A DNA stretch of 64,000 nt from contig NZ_JACHKT010000009.1 in NCBI RefSeq assembly GCF_014204325.1, positions 109,037-173,036 of the forward strand. The letters are read 5' to 3'. Origin of the DNA: Arcicella rosea (GTDB lineage: Bacteria; Bacteroidota; Bacteroidia; Cytophagales; Spirosomataceae). Below the pieces are notes generated by a model. The model saw only the letters and a program-made list of their open reading frames with translations. It had not been told where the DNA came from and did not search any database. Position numbers and translations under genes: made by a program. This document shows, one piece after another, positions 54,170-63,808 of this stretch; position 1 is the stretch's first letter; each line of letters starts with the position of its first letter.

Positions 54170-55606
54170 TTAATCGAAAAAATCTGCATGAAAATTCAAT
54201 AAAAATACTTCATGGGTTGCACGGGTGACAGCCGTGTAAAGCCATCTGATAAAATCTTCATTGATATTTTCGTCGGTCAAGTAACCTTGTTCTACAAAAA
54301 CCGCATTCCATTGTCCACCTTGTGATTTATGGCAAGTAAGTGCATACGCAAATTTTACTTGCAAAGCATTCAAATAAGGGTCTTTTCTAATGTCTTCATT
54401 TCTGTGCTTTTTACTCGCTATATGTCCATAATCGGCTGATACAGAATCGTAAAGAGCTTTATTTTCATCTTTAGACATCGCAGGCGTATTCGTATAAAGC
54501 GTACTCAGCATTACTTTGGCTTCGATGTGTGGATGTTCTTCGTAGTCTAGCAAACGAAGCGTAAGCGTAGCAAACCTAAATCCGTGCATTTCTTCGATAC
54601 CTCTAATTTTCATTACTTCTACAAAATCACCATTTGCTAAAAATCCCGCTGGAGAATCTTCACCTAGCCAATGATAATTGTTTCGGACAATCATCAGCAA
54701 ATCACCAGTTGATAATTCATCTTCCATCGAAAAGATTTGCTGACGAATGTATCGGTTATACTGCACAGCAGTTTTGTTAGAGCGAGTAAGAATAATGGTG
54801 TTTTCTCTGCCAAATTTTCGGTAAGCGTAGTTCAGTCCGTCTTCCAACTTTTCGCCAGTCATTTTAAAGAAATCCTTAAAACCTTTGGTGTTAAAACTGA
54901 TTTGAGGTTTTTCGTCTTTCAGAATATCTCTCAGATTCGTCGCATTAAACAAAATACCTGAATCCGCATCTTGACGCATTACTTCTGTCAATTCCTGTTC
55001 CATTATTCCCAAATGAAACTGGCTTTCCATATATCCTTTTTCCAAAGCGGGCGACATTAATTTACCCACAGGAGGTAATTGAGCGGTGTCGCCCACAAAA
55101 ATCACTTTATTGAAATTATAGTCTAATTCAGGATGCGAGAAAATAAATTTCATTAAATCCGTCAATAATCCTGGCGTGCCAAATTCAGCATCATCAGAAA
55201 TCATAGATGCTTCATCAATGATAAAAATCGTTTTGGTAGCGTAATTATTCTGTAATTGAAATTCTAAACTACCAGTATATTGATTAGCAACTTGTCTGTA
55301 AATCTTCTTATGAATAGTCAATGCTTTGGTTTTAGAGTAATTACTCATCACCTTGGCCGCACGACCAGTAGGAGCGAGGAGGATGGCTTTATAACCAAAT
55401 TTTGGCAGTACCTTCATGATGGTACTCAAAACCGTAGTTTTACCAGTACCTGCATAACCTTTTAACAAAAAACAAAGTGGACCAAAATCATCCTGATTAG
55501 GAATAAACTTATCCATTTTCTGAAACAAGTCAATTTGCCCATTGGTAGGTTCAAAAGGAAACTTTTGGCGTAGTAGGAAGGATGGGGTTGGTTTTTCTGT
55601 TGACAT
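54170..55606 (-). CDS. RecD-like/Dda-like DNA helicase
   Basis: A 478-residue SF1 helicase. Walker A: CFLLKGYAGTGKTTVLSTIM (about residues 43-62); Q/Ia motif ILLAPTGRAAKVMSNYSKTK; Walker B IFIIDEASMISDDAEFG (about 130); motif III KVIFVGDTAQLPPVGKL; and C-terminal UvrD_C_2 LTCHKSQGGQWNAVFVEQGY with WLYTAVTRATHEVFLLN. The N-terminal RecD2 extension is absent, so it resembles Dda/short RecD-like helicases. Its start codon directly follows the stop of the HNH gene, so the last three genes of this strand may share a transcript. Confidence 0.92.
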   Translation of the reverse strand: MSTEKPTPSFLLRQKFPFEPTNGQIDLFQKMDKFIPNQDDFGPLCFLLKGYAGTGKTTVLSTIMKVLPKFGYKAILLAPTGRAAKVMSNYSKTKALTIHKKIYRQVANQYTGSLEFQLQNNYATKTIFIIDEASMISDDAEFGTPGLLTDLMKFIFSHPELDYNFNKVIFVGDTAQLPPVGKLMSPALEKGYMESQFHLGIMEQELTEVMRQDADSGILFNATNLRDILKDEKPQISFNTKGFKDFFKMTGEKLEDGLNYAYRKFGRENTIILTRSNKTAVQYNRYIRQQIFSMEDELSTGDLLMIVRNNYHWLGEDSPAGFLANGDFVEVMKIRGIEEMHGFRFATLTLRLLDYEEHPHIEAKVMLSTLYTNTPAMSKDENKALYDSVSADYGHIASKKHRNEDIRKDPYLNALQVKFAYALTCHKSQGGQWNAVFVEQGYLTDENINEDFIRWLYTAVTRATHEVFLLNFHADFFD

Positions 55607-56227
55607 TTATTTATAAAAGTATAGGAGTTCTTCAATAAAGTTTCGGTATTCGTAATCGTTAATATCAAACTCTTCCTCTTTTTTGAAGTTTCTGATAGCT
55701 ATTAATCTCATTTTAACGATTGATTTATCGTTCAGCTTAAATACTTCAATCGTCTTTGCTGCTCGTTCAGTATATGCTTTTCCTTTAAGTTCATTCACCA
55801 AAATTTCTCCAGTACTTGTATCAAAGAAAAAGGAATCGTTTGGATGATAGTCTTCGGAATCTGGTCTTAAAATCAAATCGCTGTATTGTGCTAATTTTGA
55901 TTTATTACATCCAGCACAAGACAAGTAAAGGTTTGTCCACTCGTAAGCTAATTCTTCATGTTTACTTACTGGCTTGAAGTGGTCTATTTGAAGGTCTATT
56001 TTAGCTCTTGCATCAAGAGGATATTTATCACAATACGAACAGTGTTCGTGAGTTAATGTTGAAAGAGCCTCTATTATTTCATCATGGTAATTAACTTTAC
56101 TTTTTATCCATGAGTGTTTATATTTTTTATTTGCTTTTCGAGCTTCAATAAACTTTTCAGTCCACTCTTTGCCTTTTTCTTGTAATATTTGAGGTTCTGA
56201 AGTTGGGTGTCGATTTATTTTAAACAT
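55607..56227 (-). CDS. ptuB: Septu-like PtuB HNH nuclease
   Basis: From the ATG at 56227 the protein has 206 residues. Its HNH core reads LTHEHCSYCDKYPLD (C-x2-C), then LQIDHFKPVSKHEELAYEWT and NLYLSCAGCNKSKLAQY (about residues 60-120), with zinc cysteines and the His-Asn pair intact. This matches the TIGR02646-type HNH found as PtuB in Septu and in retron-associated systems. It begins 7 bases after the ATPase stop codon. An in-frame ATG at 56344 would lie inside the ATPase gene. In Septu, PtuA-PtuB acts against phages; here this is inferred from the pair. No reverse transcriptase is near, so it is not retron-linked. Confidence 0.88.
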   Translation of the reverse strand: MFKINRHPTSEPQILQEKGKEWTEKFIEARKANKKYKHSWIKSKVNYHDEIIEALSTLTHEHCSYCDKYPLDARAKIDLQIDHFKPVSKHEELAYEWTNLYLSCAGCNKSKLAQYSDLILRPDSEDYHPNDSFFFDTSTGEILVNELKGKAYTERAAKTIEVFKLNDKSIVKMRLIAIRNFKKEEEFDINDYEYRNFIEELLYFYK

Positions 56228-56234
56228 TGGAAAT

Positions 56235-57515
56235 TTAGGCGATAACTTGTTTACGTATTCTGTTAATTTGATGTACTTGTGGAGCAATAACAGCCATGAT
56301 TTCATCAGGACGATTTTGATTCTGGAAGAAAGTAATGATAGCATTCCATTCTTCTAAATTTTGTTCATTTCCTTTTAAAATCTCTTTAGTGATTTTTCTA
56401 AATCTATCTAATTTTGATTCAATTTCATTGCCAAAACGCTCTTTTATACCGAAAATCTCCTCTAAAATAGTATCATAACTTTCCGCATCTTCCGACAAAA
56501 CAGGCTCGCCATCCAAAACCGCATAAGCTCCTACTTTTTTTAATTTGTGTACCCAAGCACCATCCACAGAACCTACTACAAAAGGCGAATGCGTAGAAAT
56601 AAAAATCTGAGCATTTTTAAAGAGTTTTTGTACAACTGGTAAAATTTTACGCTGCCAAGCTGGATGAAGATGCACTTCTATTTCGTCTAAGAAAAGTACG
56701 AAGGTTTGATGTAGAGATATTTTTGACTTGTCACTCCAATCAATAGACTCTAATCTCATTAATAAATCTCCCATCCAAATAATCATTGACTTGATTCCAT
56801 CAGGTAAAACCTCAAAGCTAAGTTCAACACCATCAATTTGTAGAGCTACATTAAGAAATGGTTTTGAAAGTAAAACAAACTCAATTGATAGGTTCGTTAT
56901 TTCAGAAATTGCATTTTCAACTGCTGCAATGGAGCCGATATAAGATTGATATTCAAATTCATCTCCATTGGATTTAGCTACTAAAGCCCTTGTTTTTGTT
57001 GATAATATCCAATTAATAAAACTGTTAGAATGGGCTGTTTTAGTAAAATTTACAGCATCCTGAAGGGGTTTGAAATACTCATTTTCATTGGACTTATCAT
57101 CCTTTGTATGAGCATTAATATATCTATTGTTTGAGTATGCAAAAAAAGCAAAATCTGTAAGATATGTTAAGTCATGTTCGTTTTGAAGTGCTTCAGGAGA
57201 AGTATAAAAACCATCGGTGTTAGTTTGCCTTCTAAAATAACTTCTTTCATCTTTCTTTTTTGTATAATTAATATGATAGCCAGAAATGTCGCCTTTACCT
57301 TTGGTTAGTATTCTACTAAAATAAAAATTTTCATTTGAATTATCTGCAATTCCTGTCATCAAATTTAAAATCGTACTCTTCCCAGTCCCATTTTCTCCAG
57401 TTAAAATATGGATTTCAGCTTTTTCAGGGTCAGTCTTTTTGGGAAAGTCCATTTTTAGATGCTCAAAAGCTCCTATTTTATTGATTTCTAAACTTTCTAT
57501 CCGAAAATTTTCCAT
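56235..57515 (-). CDS. ptuA: Septu-like PtuA ATPase
   Basis: A 426-residue AAA/ABC-type ATPase. Walker A is HILTGENGTGKSTILNLMTG (about residues 34-53), Walker B FVLFLDEIEVHLHPAWQRKI (about 270-289) and the histidine switch QIFISTHSPFVVGSVDGAWV. The C-terminal helical region includes EEIFGIKERFGNEIESKLDR. It is first in a two-gene operon with the HNH protein, the arrangement of Septu. The length fits the compact Septu ATPases. It is the likely regulator of the nuclease. Not to be confused with the DUF3696 ATPase at 25270, which has a different C-terminus and partners. Confidence 0.88.
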   Translation of the reverse strand: MENFRIESLEINKIGAFEHLKMDFPKKTDPEKAEIHILTGENGTGKSTILNLMTGIADNSNENFYFSRILTKGKGDISGYHINYTKKKDERSYFRRQTNTDGFYTSPEALQNEHDLTYLTDFAFFAYSNNRYINAHTKDDKSNENEYFKPLQDAVNFTKTAHSNSFINWILSTKTRALVAKSNGDEFEYQSYIGSIAAVENAISEITNLSIEFVLLSKPFLNVALQIDGVELSFEVLPDGIKSMIIWMGDLLMRLESIDWSDKSKISLHQTFVLFLDEIEVHLHPAWQRKILPVVQKLFKNAQIFISTHSPFVVGSVDGAWVHKLKKVGAYAVLDGEPVLSEDAESYDTILEEIFGIKERFGNEIESKLDRFRKITKEILKGNEQNLEEWNAIITFFQNQNRPDEIMAVIAPQVHQINRIRKQVIA

Positions 57516-57748
57516 GATATTTTTCGCTTGATTTCTTAAAAATACTCAAAAAAATGATGTAAATGATTATTGAACTTAAATCAAGAACCTATTTTATAAA
57601 GTATAAAGATTGATTTGAGGGTGTTTTGTGTTTTATGACTGTAAAACGGTATTTCAATCAACACAAAAGTAATCAAAGCCCGTGATTGAAAGAAGAATGA
57701 ATTTGAAAATCAAAAAACAAAAGTTTTCTAACAGTATTAAACAAAAAA

Positions 57749-57795
57749 AGAGTGATGATTTCCAAGTGCTTTTGCAGGGAAATTATCACTCTTAA
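57749..57795 (-). terminator. Terminator after the outer-membrane barrel gene
   Basis: A long stem AAGAGTGAT(G)ATTTCC with GGAAAT(T)ATCACTCTT surrounds a 13-base loop; on the minus strand a run of T follows. It lies 20 bases beyond the stop at 57815. The remaining gap 57516-57748 shows no gene. Confidence 0.75.
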
Positions 57796-57814
57796 AGATT
57801 GTGATTTGTGAATC

Positions 57815-58450
57815 TTAAAAAATCTTATAGCCTAGAGTCATTTGCCAAAGGTTTCCTTTTTGGCTGTAGTTAACACTTTTTGATAAATCAACCACTGAAG
57901 AAATCTCTGAAAGACTTCCTTCATAACGTAAATCAACAGACAATGAACCAAGGTCAATTCCAGCACCAGCTTGATAGCCATAAGAAGCATTTTTGAAGGA
58001 ATCTCCAATGTTACTTGAATAGTTTTTTAAATCGTCACTAATGCTATTTGAGACTTTAAAAGATGCTACAGGCCCAGCGTTTATACGAAGAGGTCCAAGT
58101 TTATAACCAATCAGTAATGGCACATCAAGGCTTGTATAATCAATTTTTACTGTTTCATAATCAGTGGATGAACCACTTTTTAATAGATTCAAGCTTCCTC
58201 CTTTTGCCGAGAAAATTAATTCTGGCTGTACAAAAAACGTTTTTCCTATTCGGAAATATACACCACCAACATAACCAGTTTTGGTATCTAAGCTTTGTTT
58301 TAAATTCGCTCCAACCGACTGACTTTCAAAATCAGTTTTTAATTGAGAGAAGTTTACACCACCTTTGATACCGAATGAAATTTGTGCAAAAACACTACCT
58401 GTTTTTACAAAAATTAACAGGGCAACGAGTAAAATAATTTTTTTGTGCAT
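57815..58450 (-). CDS. Outer-membrane beta-barrel (PorT-like) protein
   Basis: From the ATG at 58450 the protein has 211 residues with signal peptide MHKKIILLVALLIFVKTGSV cleaved near FAQ. The mature part is an OmpA/PorT-like barrel: FGIKGGVNFSQLKTDFES, GYVGGVYFRIGKTFFVQPEL, DVPLLIGYKLGPLRINAGPV, ending QMTLGYKIF. These small porin-family proteins are common in Bacteroidota. Function unknown. A start at 58492 would lengthen the signal needlessly. Confidence 0.85.
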   Translation of the reverse strand: MHKKIILLVALLIFVKTGSVFAQISFGIKGGVNFSQLKTDFESQSVGANLKQSLDTKTGYVGGVYFRIGKTFFVQPELIFSAKGGSLNLLKSGSSTDYETVKIDYTSLDVPLLIGYKLGPLRINAGPVASFKVSNSISDDLKNYSSNIGDSFKNASYGYQAGAGIDLGSLSVDLRYEGSLSEISSVVDLSKSVNYSQKGNLWQMTLGYKIF

Positions 58451-58664
58451 AGTAGTAAAATTTATTTTATTAGCAAGATAACAGTATATCACCGACCTGA
58501 AGTATTTTGTTACCCGTTTTTTTTAGCATAATTTAGTAAACGGTATGTATTTCAAGGCTGAGCTTGATAATCAACAAGTAATTATAGGTATAATCCTAAT
58601 GTGGATTTTAAAGAAATAAACAAAAGCTTCTTATCATTTGATAATGAGCTTGTTAAATTATAAT

Positions 58665-60041
58665 ATGGCAAAAACTAAAACTTCATTTTTCTGTCAAAAT
58701 TGTGGAAATCAGGCACCTAAATGGCTAGGAAGATGTCCTTCATGTGGTGAATGGAACACTTTTGTAGAAGAGGTTGTACAGAAAGATGAACCTCAAAAAG
58801 GTTCTTGGAAAGTAAGTACTTCATTGAAAGTAGCAGCCAAGCCACGAGCGATTCAAGAAATTAATTTTCAGGAACAAGCAAGAATCTTGACCAAAGATGG
58901 AGAATTAAATCGTGTGTTGGGTGGAGGAATTGTTTTGGGTTCGTTGGTACTCATCGGTGGCGAACCGGGTATTGGTAAGTCAACACTAATGTTACAAATC
59001 GCTTTGATGCTGGATTCGCACCGAGTATTGTATGTTTCTGGGGAAGAATCAGAGCATCAAATCAAAATGCGAGCGGAACGTTTGGAAAACAAAAGTGACA
59101 ATTGTTTTATCCTGACAGAAACCCAAACCCAAAATATCTTCAAACAAGTAGAGAATTTTGAACCTGATATTTTAATCATTGATTCAATCCAAACACTACA
59201 ATCTTCATTTATTGAAGCGGGAGCAGGAAGTGTTTCGCAAGTAAAAGAATGTGCGGCTGAGTTGATGAAATTTGCCAAAGAATCGGGTACGCCAGTTTTT
59301 ATTATCGGACATATTACCAAAGACGGTTCGCTGGCTGGTCCAAAGGTATTGGAACACATGGTGGACACTGTTTTGCAATTTGAAGGCGACCGACATTTGG
59401 CGTATAGAATTCTACGAACCACCAAAAACCGCTTTGGAAGTACTTCTGAATTAGGAATTTATGAAATGTTGAACTCTGGTTTGAGGGAAGTATCAAATCC
59501 TTCCGAAATTTTGATTTCACAAAGAGATGAAGACTTTTCGGGAATTACCATTGGAGCGATGTTAGAAGGAAATCGACCTTTATTAATTGAAACACAATCT
59601 TTGGTGTCCATTGCAACTTATGGTACTCCACAAAGAAGTTCAACGGGTTTTGATGCCAAACGTTTGAATATGTTGTTGGCGGTGTTGGAAAAAAGAGGTG
59701 GTTTCAGATTGGGCAATCAGGATGTTTTCTTGAACATTGCGGGCGGTTTAAAAGTAGAAGACCCAGCGATTGATTTAGCCGTTTGTGCATCCATTGTGTC
59801 TTCTTATGAAGATATTTCTATTCCGAGTACGATTTGTTTTGCGGCAGAAGTAGGTTTGGGTGGAGAAATAAGAGCAGTAAATCGTATTGAAAATCGTATT
59901 TCAGAAGCCGAGAAATTAGGCTTTAAAGAAATTTGGATTTCAAAATTCAATGCCAAAGGTTTGGATGTAAATAATTATAAAATCAAAGTAAGAATGGCAT
60001 CAAGGTTGGATGAAGTATTTATGCAGGTTTTGAGAAAGTGA
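58665..60041 (+). CDS. radA: DNA repair protein RadA
   Basis: From the ATG at 58665 the protein has 458 residues. Zinc finger CQNCGNQAPKWLGRCPSCGEW (C4) opens the protein; Walker A GGEPGIGKSTLMLQIALML (about residue 100); KTTKNRFGSTSELGIYEM carries the RadA-specific KNRFG motif; VEDPAIDLAVCASIVSSYED and RIENRISEAEKLGFKEIW form the Lon-like C-terminal domain. RadA drives branch migration in recombination. A longer TTG/ATG start at 58638 is not family-supported. Confidence 0.96.
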   Translation: MAKTKTSFFCQNCGNQAPKWLGRCPSCGEWNTFVEEVVQKDEPQKGSWKVSTSLKVAAKPRAIQEINFQEQARILTKDGELNRVLGGGIVLGSLVLIGGEPGIGKSTLMLQIALMLDSHRVLYVSGEESEHQIKMRAERLENKSDNCFILTETQTQNIFKQVENFEPDILIIDSIQTLQSSFIEAGAGSVSQVKECAAELMKFAKESGTPVFIIGHITKDGSLAGPKVLEHMVDTVLQFEGDRHLAYRILRTTKNRFGSTSELGIYEMLNSGLREVSNPSEILISQRDEDFSGITIGAMLEGNRPLLIETQSLVSIATYGTPQRSSTGFDAKRLNMLLAVLEKRGGFRLGNQDVFLNIAGGLKVEDPAIDLAVCASIVSSYEDISIPSTICFAAEVGLGGEIRAVNRIENRISEAEKLGFKEIWISKFNAKGLDVNNYKIKVRMASRLDEVFMQVLRK

Positions 60042-60194
60042 TGCTTTTCTTCAAATCTTTTCCCAATTCATAAATTCTTTAAATCGCTCTGTGTATTTTT
60101 GTGAAACATTTAAATTTTAATAACAAACTCAATTTTCAAGCCTAATTGTTCAACGAAAATTTTTGAACGGTTGATTTGAAACATCAATAATCAC

Positions 60195-62885
60195 ATGGCA
60201 AGACCTTCTCAGAATCCTAACGATACTTCAAAAGCCACCAAAAAACCTAACGAAACTCCCCTTGCCAAACAGTATAACCAAATTAAAGCTCGTTATCCGG
60301 GTGCTTTGTTGCTGTTTAGAGTAGGCGATTTCTACGAAACTTTTGGGGAAGATGCTGTTCGTGCTGCTAAGATTTTGGGAATTACGCTTACTCGTAGAAA
60401 TAACGGTACTGCCGATGACCATTTAGCGGGTTTTCCGCATCATTCTTTGGATACTTATTTGCCAAGATTGGTTCGTGCTGGCGAACGTGTAGCAATATGC
60501 GACCAACTCGAAGACCCTGCCACTGCCAAAGGAATAGTAAAAAGAGGAGTAACAGAATTGGTTACTCCGGGCGTTTCCTACAACGATAATGTACTCGATA
60601 CCAAGCAAAATAATTACTTAGCTTCTATTAGTTTTTCGTCTTTTTCTACAGAAATTATTGGCATTGCTTTCTTAGATATTTCAACGGGGGAATTTCTTTG
60701 TTCACAAGGGAATGCGGCTTATATCGAAAAATTATTACAGAGCTTTTCGCCTTCAGAAGTACTTTTTTGCAAGAAAAATCGACAAGAATTTACGGCTTTG
60801 TTTGGTGATAAATTCAATACTTTCGGAATTGACGACTGGGCTTTTACTCGTGATTTTACTTATCCGTTACTTACTAATCATTTCAAAACCAATTCTTTAA
60901 AAGGTTTCGGTATCGAGTCTTTGGCGGAAGGGATTATTGCTGCTGGCGTGATTTTACATTATTTAGCTGAAACTGAACATAAAGAAGTAAGTCATATTTC
61001 AAGAATCAACCGTTTGGAAGAAGAGAAATATGTGTGGTTGGATAGATTCACGATTCGTAATCTGGAATTAGTCGCACCACAACAAGAAGGTGGTATTTCT
61101 TTGATTCAAATTCTTGACCAAACTACCACTCCGATGGGTGCAAGATTACTCCGTAAATGGTTGGTTTTGCCTTTGAAAGAAAAAGCTTTGATTCAAGAAC
61201 GCTTGGAAACTGTTTCTTTTTTCAAGGAAAATACTGAGTTGCGTGAGGCTATCGAACAGCAACTCAAACCCATTGGTGATTTAGAACGTCTGATTTCAAA
61301 AGTTGCCGTTCGCAGAATTAATCCTCGTGAATTGGCGACTTTGAAAAGAGCTTTGTCACGCATTGAACCGATTCGTGAATTATTACTCAACTCGGTTCAT
61401 TCAGAAAACAAAACGGCAACGGCACAAGTAGCTAATGTAAAAATGCTGAGAAAATATGCCGACCAACTGAATCCGTGTCAGTTTTTATTAGATAAAATAG
61501 AAAGTGAATTGCGTGACGAATCTTTACCAATTGTGACCAACCAAGGCGGCATGATTAAAGCTGGCGTGGATGATGAATTGGACAGACTTTTAGGCATTGC
61601 TCATACCGGAAAAGACTTTTTATTGCAATTACAAAACCGTGAAATCGAACGCACGGGCATTACTTCCCTCAAAGTTTCTTTCAATAAAGTATTTGGTTAT
61701 TATTTAGAAGTAACCAATGCTCACAAAGATAAAGTACCCAACGACTGGATTCGTAAACAAACTTTGGTGAATGCAGAACGCTATATTACACCAGAATTGA
61801 AAGAGTATGAAGAAACAATTCTGGGTGCAGAAGATAAAATTGCAGTGATTGAATTTAGAATTTTCAATGAATTGGTCAATGTAGCGAACGATTATGTACA
61901 TCAAATTCAGCAGAACGCTAAAATAATTGCAGTATTGGATGTGTTGACCAACTTTGCTAAAATTGCTGAGAAAAATAATTATGCCAAACCGCAAGTTTCT
62001 GACGGTAAAGAACTTGAAATTAAAGATGGTCGCCATCCCGTAATTGAACAACAATTACCTTTGGGCGAAATTTATGTGCCGAATGATTTGTATTTGGATG
62101 ATGCTACTCAACAAATTATTATCATTACTGGGCCAAACATGGCGGGTAAATCTGCTTTGCTAAGACAAACAGCCTTGATTGTGTTAATGGCACAAATTGG
62201 TTGTTTTGTACCAGCGAGCGAAGCCAAAATTGGGATTGTCGATAAAGTATTTACAAGAGTAGGAGCGAGTGATAACCTTTCAAAAGGGGAATCTACTTTT
62301 ATGGTAGAAATGACCGAAACGGCAAGTATTTTGAATAATCTTTCAGACAGAAGTTTAGTTTTGATGGATGAAATTGGTCGTGGAACAAGTACTTATGATG
62401 GCGTTTCGATTGCGTGGGCAATTGCGGAACATTTGCATAATCATTCAAATTATCGTCCCAAAACCCTTTTTGCTACGCATTATCATGAACTGAATGAATT
62501 AGCGAATGATTTTCCACGCATCAAAAATTTCAATGTTTCAGTTAAAGAAATCAACGGCAAAGTAATTTTTATGCGTAAATTGAAAGAAGGCGGTTCTGAG
62601 CATAGTTTTGGGATTCATGTGGCACAATTAGCAGGTATTCCGCAGCCAGTGGTGTATCGTGCCAGCGAAATTTTGGTAGAATTAGAGAAAAACCGCTCAA
62701 AAGAACAACATCGCCAAACGATTCGTGAAATGCCAAAACAGAATTTTCAAATGAGTATTTTCGGTGGAGAAAGTAATCCGAAATTTGAAAAAATACAAAA
62801 CCTATTAAAACATCTCGACATCAACACCATGTCGCCCATTGAAGCTTTATTGAAATTGAATGAAGTGAAGAAAGTGCTTGAATAG
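60195..62885 (+). CDS. mutS: DNA mismatch repair protein MutS
   Basis: An 896-residue protein of normal length. The N-terminal mismatch-binding domain has LFRVGDFYETFGEDAVRAAK with the Phe-x-Glu motif (about residue 42). The connector, lever and clamp follow. The ATPase has IIIITGPNMAGKSALLRQTA (Walker A, about 650), STFMVEMTETASILNNL and LVLMDEIGRGTSTYDGVSIA (Walker B, about 725), then LFATHYHELNELANDFP. It scans newly replicated DNA for mismatches. Single gene; 153 bases separate it from radA. Confidence 0.97.
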   Translation: MARPSQNPNDTSKATKKPNETPLAKQYNQIKARYPGALLLFRVGDFYETFGEDAVRAAKILGITLTRRNNGTADDHLAGFPHHSLDTYLPRLVRAGERVAICDQLEDPATAKGIVKRGVTELVTPGVSYNDNVLDTKQNNYLASISFSSFSTEIIGIAFLDISTGEFLCSQGNAAYIEKLLQSFSPSEVLFCKKNRQEFTALFGDKFNTFGIDDWAFTRDFTYPLLTNHFKTNSLKGFGIESLAEGIIAAGVILHYLAETEHKEVSHISRINRLEEEKYVWLDRFTIRNLELVAPQQEGGISLIQILDQTTTPMGARLLRKWLVLPLKEKALIQERLETVSFFKENTELREAIEQQLKPIGDLERLISKVAVRRINPRELATLKRALSRIEPIRELLLNSVHSENKTATAQVANVKMLRKYADQLNPCQFLLDKIESELRDESLPIVTNQGGMIKAGVDDELDRLLGIAHTGKDFLLQLQNREIERTGITSLKVSFNKVFGYYLEVTNAHKDKVPNDWIRKQTLVNAERYITPELKEYEETILGAEDKIAVIEFRIFNELVNVANDYVHQIQQNAKIIAVLDVLTNFAKIAEKNNYAKPQVSDGKELEIKDGRHPVIEQQLPLGEIYVPNDLYLDDATQQIIIITGPNMAGKSALLRQTALIVLMAQIGCFVPASEAKIGIVDKVFTRVGASDNLSKGESTFMVEMTETASILNNLSDRSLVLMDEIGRGTSTYDGVSIAWAIAEHLHNHSNYRPKTLFATHYHELNELANDFPRIKNFNVSVKEINGKVIFMRKLKEGGSEHSFGIHVAQLAGIPQPVVYRASEILVELEKNRSKEQHRQTIREMPKQNFQMSIFGGESNPKFEKIQNLLKHLDINTMSPIEALLKLNEVKKVLE

Positions 62886-62936
62886 TAACTCTTTATAGAA
62901 TCAATAAGCATTTTTGGAGGACAAACACCCTTTCTC

Positions 62937-63010
62937 TTTTTACCGCAAGATTCCATCTCTGAGATAGGTTTTTGCATCTTTTTACCGCAAGATTCTATCT
63001 CAGAGATAGG
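62937..63010. repeat. Two copies of a 42-bp palindromic unit
   Basis: TTTTACCGCAAGATTCCATC and TTTTACCGCAAGATTCTATC start 42 bases apart (62937 and 62979), each followed by a palindrome around ATCTC(T/A)GAGAT and AGGTTT. They lie between the convergent ends of mutS and truA. The ACCGCAA start recalls the 63-bp units at 10651-10839 but the rest differs. Confidence 0.7.
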
Positions 63011-63037
63011 TTTGATATTTTCAGAAAATCAGGCTTG

Positions 63038-63769
63038 TTAGTAATTTACTTCCATTAAAAACAAACCTTGCGGAGGAGCCGCACCGCCAGCTTTTTGACG
63101 ATTTTTTGATTGAATAATCTTTTCAAAATCTTCTATACTAATTTTTCCCATGCCTACTTCAATCAGCGTTCCGACGATTGCTCTTACCATTCCTCTCAAA
63201 AATCTATTTGATTTAATGTGGAATACCAAAACGTCATTTTCTCTTTCTTCCCATCTTGCTTCCATAATGGTACAATTAAAAGTGAATACTTGTGAATGTA
63301 ATTTGCTGAAACTCTCAAAATCAATGTATTGAAAGAAGTATTTGCAGGCTTCGTTCATTGCTGTTATATTCAGAATAGGCGTAAATTCATAGCATAAATC
63401 TTTTAGGAAAGGGTTCTTTTTTCTTGAAATATGATACTCATACTTTCTTGAAGTTGCCTCAAAACGAGAATGGTAATCGTCGGCAACAGCGAAAATATTC
63501 AAGATAGCAATATCAAAAGGCAACATTTTGTTCATGCGATAAACGATATTCTCAGGATTAGGAATGGCTTCTTCCAAATCAAAATGTGCTGTTTGATGTT
63601 TTGCATGAACTCCCGTGTCTGTTCTACTACTTCCTACAATTTCAATAGGTTTTCTTAGTAAAATAGACAGTACTTTTTCTATTTCCCCCTGAATAGTCCG
63701 TGCATTATCTTGTGCTTGCCAACCGCAGTAATTTGTGCCTTTATATGAACATTCTATAAAATATCGCAT
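63038..63769 (-). CDS. truA: tRNA pseudouridine synthase A
   Basis: A 243-residue TruA. MRYFIECSYKGTNYCGWQAQ at the N-terminus, EIVGSSRTDTGVHAKHQTAH with the catalytic Asp (about residue 50), MNKMLPFDIAILNIFAVADD and FLRGMVRAIVGTLIEVGMGK match the family. It makes pseudouridine at positions 38-40 of tRNA anticodon arms. Single gene; the third MITE-like copy lies upstream of it. Confidence 0.95.
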   Translation of the reverse strand: MRYFIECSYKGTNYCGWQAQDNARTIQGEIEKVLSILLRKPIEIVGSSRTDTGVHAKHQTAHFDLEEAIPNPENIVYRMNKMLPFDIAILNIFAVADDYHSRFEATSRKYEYHISRKKNPFLKDLCYEFTPILNITAMNEACKYFFQYIDFESFSKLHSQVFTFNCTIMEARWEERENDVLVFHIKSNRFLRGMVRAIVGTLIEVGMGKISIEDFEKIIQSKNRQKAGGAAPPQGLFLMEVNY

Positions 63770-63808
63770 TTCAATTTTTTTACTAAATAAAAGATGGTTA
63801 TGAAAGAA

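Noticed and set aside
55607..57515. Retron-linked HNH/ATPase pair
   Set aside because: No reverse transcriptase gene or retron RNA-like region was found on either strand near the pair.
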